This document shows positions 60,948-64,000 of a DNA stretch of 64,000 nt, piece after piece (the stretch's first letter is position 1; every line of letters starts with the position of its first letter). The position numbers and the translations under genes were made by a program. Location: the NCBI RefSeq assembly GCF_008629655.1, contig NZ_VWSG01000003.1, positions 162,366 to 226,365 on the forward strand, read 5' to 3'. Under the pieces are notes generated by a model that saw nothing but the letters and a program-made list of their open reading frames with translations, was not told the origin of the DNA and made no database searches. This DNA is from Paenimyroides baculatum (GTDB lineage Bacteria > Bacteroidota > Bacteroidia > Flavobacteriales > Flavobacteriaceae).

Positions 60948-63410
60948 ATGAAAGCAATAAATTACGTTTATTTTACCGTTTTTGCTTTAGCCACATCTGC
61001 TGCATATTCGCAAGAAAAAGATCAGGTTTTTGTTACCGGAACAATTGTAGAAAAATCTACCAACACACCTTTGGAATATGCAAGTATTACTATTGAAAGT
61101 ACTACCGATGCCAATAATATTACCGGTGATATGAGTGACGGTTCGGGTAATTTCAACATTCCTGTTACTCCTGACACTTATCAAATTCGTATTGAATATC
61201 TTGGTTACAAAACCTTTGTGATTGATGCTAAAGATATTGCAGCATCGGTTAACCTGGGAACGATAAAAATTGAAGGCGATACCGAAGTTTTAGAAGGTGT
61301 TGTGATTCAAACCCAGCGTGCTGCCGTTGAATTGAAGTTAGACAAACGTATTTACAACGTGGGTGACAATGCCATTGTTAAAGGTGGAAATGCCAGCGAT
61401 GTTTTAGATAATATTCCGTCTGTTGAAGTAGATTCGGAAGGAAACGTAAGTTTACGCGGAAACGAATCGGTTAAGGTTTTGATTGATGGAAAACCATCGG
61501 GAATGGCTGCCAATATTGGCGATGCGTTGAAAATGATTCCATCAGAATCGTTAGATCGTGTAGAAGTTATTACAAACCCATCTGCGCGTTACGAAGCCGA
61601 AGGTGGTGCCGGAATCATTAACATCATTCTTAAAAAAGGAAGCAATGCGGGTATCAACGGAAGCGTAACTGCAAATGTGGGCGATCCTACAAGTTATGGT
61701 GCAAATGCAACGGTTAACTACCGCGAAGACAAATTCAATTTATATTCAAGCCTTGGTTATGCCAAAAACAAAACTTTTGGAAACTCGTTAAACGAATCAC
61801 AGTATTTCGATGAAAACGGAAATACGTCAAGCTTTGTTGACGAATATTCAAGAAGTACCCGTGAACGCGAAAGCATCAACGGAAATATTGGTCTTGATTA
61901 TAATTTAACCGATAAATTAACTTGGACAAATAATCTTACCTACCGAAAAAGTACGGGAGATAATCCACGAACGCTGAACTATTCTAATTATGATGCCAGC
62001 AGAAATTTATTATATAGAAATATTCGCCAGACCGAAGAAGACGATTTTAAAGAAAGTGTAGAGTACAACACCGATTTTACTTATAAATTCAACGAAAGCG
62101 GACATCAGTTATTTGTTTCGGGAAGTATCAACAAAAACAGAGATATAGAAGATTCTAACATCACAACAACCAATCAGGCAAATACTGTTTTGGCGCAGGA
62201 TGTTACAAAAGCAACCGAAAACGAATTACGCCACATTGCACGTGTAGATTACGTTTTACCGTTTAACGAAAACAGTCAGTTTGAAGCAGGTTATTTAGGA
62301 AACTTCAACGATTTAAATACCAAATTCAACATAAATACTTTAAACAGCGACGGCGTTTTAGAACCGAACGATTTGTTTAGAAACGATTTACAGTACAAAG
62401 AACAAGTTCACGCTTTTTACACACAGTTTGGTGATAAAATGAACAAATTCAGCTATATGTTGGGCTTACGTTGGGAATACACCGAAATTGATGTAAACCA
62501 AATCACTACAATGGATTTCAATAAGAAAAAGTACAACAACTTTTTTCCAAGTGCCTTTGTAAATTATGAGTTTGCCGATGGTGAAAATGTTACTGCAAGT
62601 TATAGCAGACGTGTGCGCAGACCAAGAGGTCGTATGTTGAATCCAATTTCAAATTATTCAAGTTCGATCAATTTCTTCATGGGTAACCCAGATTTGGATC
62701 CATCGTTCACAAACGCAATCGATTTAGGTTATATGAAACGCATGGGACGTCTTACATTGAATACCTCTGTATATTTTAACCATACTACCGATGCTACACA
62801 ATTTGTGCGTAGAGTTGACGGTGTAAACGAAGAAGGAATTCCGATATCGATCAGCAGTCCTATAAATTTAGCTACCGAATACCGTTATGGTTTAGAATTG
62901 AATGCAAATTACAGTCCGTTGCGTTGGTGGCGTTTAAACGCAAATGCCAACTTGTTTCAGGTTTCAACACGCGGCGATTATTCGTATGTTGATTTTGAAG
63001 GAATTAAGCAAACACAGAATTTCGATAACGATGCTTTTACATGGACCGCAAGACTTAATTCGAACATAACTTTACCGGCAAAAATAAACTGGCAGACCAA
63101 CTTTATGTACACCGGCGCACAGAAAAACGCACAGGGTAAAAGTTTGGGAAATGCTTCGGTTAACATGGCGTTAAGTAAAGATGTATTAAAAGATAAAGCT
63201 ACAATTGCTTTAAACGTTCAGGATTTATTCAATTCAAGAAAGCGTATGAACGAAATTCAGTTAGCGCAGGCTTTTTCTTATTCTGAAATGCAGTGGAGAG
63301 AACGTACCATAAACCTGTCGTTTACCTATCGTTTCAATCAAACCAAAACAGACCGACAAAAAGATCAAAGAAAACAATCGTCATCTGAAGATATGGATGA
63401 TATGATGTAA
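60948..63410 (+). CDS. TonB-dependent outer-membrane receptor
   Basis: 820 residues: signal peptide ending AAYSQ (about residue 21), a carboxypeptidase-regulatory-like domain (about 25-115, VFVTGTIVEKSTNTPLEYASITIES), a plug domain (about 125-230, DVLDNIPSVEVDSEGNVSLRGNESVKVLIDGKPS and NPSARYEAEGGAGIINIILKK), then a long outer-membrane barrel ending in RTINLSFTYRFNQTKTDRQ with a short charged tail. Such receptors take up iron chelates, glycans or peptides using TonB. The ligand is not shown, and there is no SusD-like partner, so it is not a classical Sus pair. Its start is well placed after the promoter. Confidence 0.92.
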   Translation: MKAINYVYFTVFALATSAAYSQEKDQVFVTGTIVEKSTNTPLEYASITIESTTDANNITGDMSDGSGNFNIPVTPDTYQIRIEYLGYKTFVIDAKDIAASVNLGTIKIEGDTEVLEGVVIQTQRAAVELKLDKRIYNVGDNAIVKGGNASDVLDNIPSVEVDSEGNVSLRGNESVKVLIDGKPSGMAANIGDALKMIPSESLDRVEVITNPSARYEAEGGAGIINIILKKGSNAGINGSVTANVGDPTSYGANATVNYREDKFNLYSSLGYAKNKTFGNSLNESQYFDENGNTSSFVDEYSRSTRERESINGNIGLDYNLTDKLTWTNNLTYRKSTGDNPRTLNYSNYDASRNLLYRNIRQTEEDDFKESVEYNTDFTYKFNESGHQLFVSGSINKNRDIEDSNITTTNQANTVLAQDVTKATENELRHIARVDYVLPFNENSQFEAGYLGNFNDLNTKFNINTLNSDGVLEPNDLFRNDLQYKEQVHAFYTQFGDKMNKFSYMLGLRWEYTEIDVNQITTMDFNKKKYNNFFPSAFVNYEFADGENVTASYSRRVRRPRGRMLNPISNYSSSINFFMGNPDLDPSFTNAIDLGYMKRMGRLTLNTSVYFNHTTDATQFVRRVDGVNEEGIPISISSPINLATEYRYGLELNANYSPLRWWRLNANANLFQVSTRGDYSYVDFEGIKQTQNFDNDAFTWTARLNSNITLPAKINWQTNFMYTGAQKNAQGKSLGNASVNMALSKDVLKDKATIALNVQDLFNSRKRMNEIQLAQAFSYSEMQWRERTINLSFTYRFNQTKTDRQKDQRKQSSSEDMDDMM

Positions 63411-63430
63411 ATTCTAACGAATATAAAAAG

Positions 63431-63461
63431 AGTCTGAAGGAAAAATCTTCAGACTTTTTTA
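63431..63461 (+). terminator. Intrinsic terminator after the TonB-dependent receptor gene
   Basis: AGTCTGAAG (63431-63439) pairs with CTTCAGACT (63447-63455), followed by TTTTT. Confidence 0.85.
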
Positions 63462-63489
63462 TTCAATCATTAAACTAAAACCCAACATT

Positions 63490-64000
63490 TTGAATTCAAC
63501 ATTAAAAGGAATATTGTTTGTAGCCTTGGGAGCCAGTAGTTACGGTATGCTGGCATCGTTTGTAAAAATGGCTTACAAACAAGGCTTTACAACTACCGAA
63601 GTTACCATATCGCAATACGTTTTTGCAATTATTTGTCTGCTTGCAATAAATTTCTTCATTAAAAATACACAAACCGCAACCAAGAAAAATATTTTTAAAT
63701 TGGTGTTAAGCGGAACATCAATGGGGTTTACAAGTGTTTTATATTACTTATGCGTAAAATACATCAACGCATCAATCGCGGTGGTTTTGTTAATGCAATC
63801 GGTTTGGATCGGAGTTTTAATTGAAGCTTTTATCAGTAAAAAAGTTCCATCGTTTGCAAAATTGGCAGCCGTTGGTTTTGTGTTGTTTGGAACCTTACTA
63901 GCAACAAATATTTTTAGTGATGTTATAGCGTACGATTTTAAAGGATTTTTGTTCGGGTTTCTTGCAGCCGTATCATTTTCAATAACCTTATATAGTACTA
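63490..64000 (+). CDS. EamA/DMT-family transporter (partial, cut by right edge)
   Basis: The frame opens at TTG 63490 (MNSTLKGILFVALGASSYGMLASFVKMAYKQGFTTTEV) and stays open to the window end. About five membrane helices are seen in 170 residues, including the EamA-type pattern ISQYVFAIICLLAI and ASIAVVLLMQSVWIGVLIEAF. EamA proteins are drug/metabolite transporters. The start is an unusual TTG chosen because no ATG lies before the first helix. The substrate is unknown. Confidence 0.8.
   Translation, partial: MNSTLKGILFVALGASSYGMLASFVKMAYKQGFTTTEVTISQYVFAIICLLAINFFIKNTQTATKKNIFKLVLSGTSMGFTSVLYYLCVKYINASIAVVLLMQSVWIGVLIEAFISKKVPSFAKLAAVGFVLFGTLLATNIFSDVIAYDFKGFLFGFLAAVSFSITLYST

Overview
The window is a low-GC bacterial chromosome segment from the phylum Bacteroidota, most likely family Flavobacteriaceae (a Flavobacterium/Myroides-like genome; I cannot name the genus). 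The signs are: a fused ccoN-ccoO gene in a cbb3 oxidase operon, a TamA homologue made as a lipoprotein (TamL) beside TamB, a FadL/OmpP1 porin, a short MenE, SPOR-less secreted proteins with signal peptides ending in AQ, and many upstream regions carrying the Bacteroidota -7 element TAnnTTTG. I found no tRNA, rRNA, insertion sequence, prophage or CRISPR array.

Layout. 1-4.6 kb (minus strand): cbb3 cytochrome c oxidase operon ccoS-ccoNO-ccoQ-ccoP-ccoG (ccoG runs off the left edge). 4.56-5.0 kb: a 450-bp regulatory region with an FNR-like palindrome and a possible ~60-nt transcript. 5.0-14.4 kb (plus): a methionine operon, metX - aspartokinase/homoserine dehydrogenase - metZ-like sulfhydrylase - metH - metF. 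It is headed by a 20-codon leader ORF with six Met codons, followed by mutually exclusive antiterminator and terminator hairpins. This is the best regulatory find in the window. 14.5-15.7 kb: a Crp-family regulator, a SemiSWEET and small membrane proteins. 15.8-21.5 kb: the four-gene DNA repair cassette of MBL exonuclease, ATP-dependent ligase, Lhr-type helicase and PdeM phosphoesterase.

21.6-34.3 kb (plus) is an accessory-looking run of about 16 small secreted, lipoprotein or membrane proteins that I do not recognise. It contains two pairs of paralogues, one gene split by a 14-bp tandem duplication, and one gene with a probable single-base frameshift. 34.4-43.3 kb (minus): a sigma-54 response regulator, tamL and tamB. 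43.5-45.3 kb: a PLP gamma-lyase-type enzyme divergent from an Lrp/AsnC regulator. 45.3-48.5 kb (minus): xerD and three outer-membrane beta-barrel genes. 48.7-50.4 kb (plus): aroQ, then a TM2/DUF2752/DUF4870 membrane-protein operon with an unusual leader. 50.5-64 kb: proS, a Gly/Trp/Tyr-rich lipoprotein with a FadL porin, an outer-membrane protein, rimO, an AEC transporter, an HNH protein, menE, a CPBP protease, an ArsC-like protein, a TonB-dependent receptor, and the start of an EamA transporter cut by the right edge.

How it fits together: the methionine operon takes aspartate to homoserine, O-acetylhomoserine, homocysteine and methionine, with metF supplying methyl-THF. The separate PLP lyase with its Lrp regulator probably works in the opposite, catabolic direction. 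The rest is mainly core respiration, repair and envelope biology, with the 21.6-34.3 kb block as the clear lineage-specific insert.
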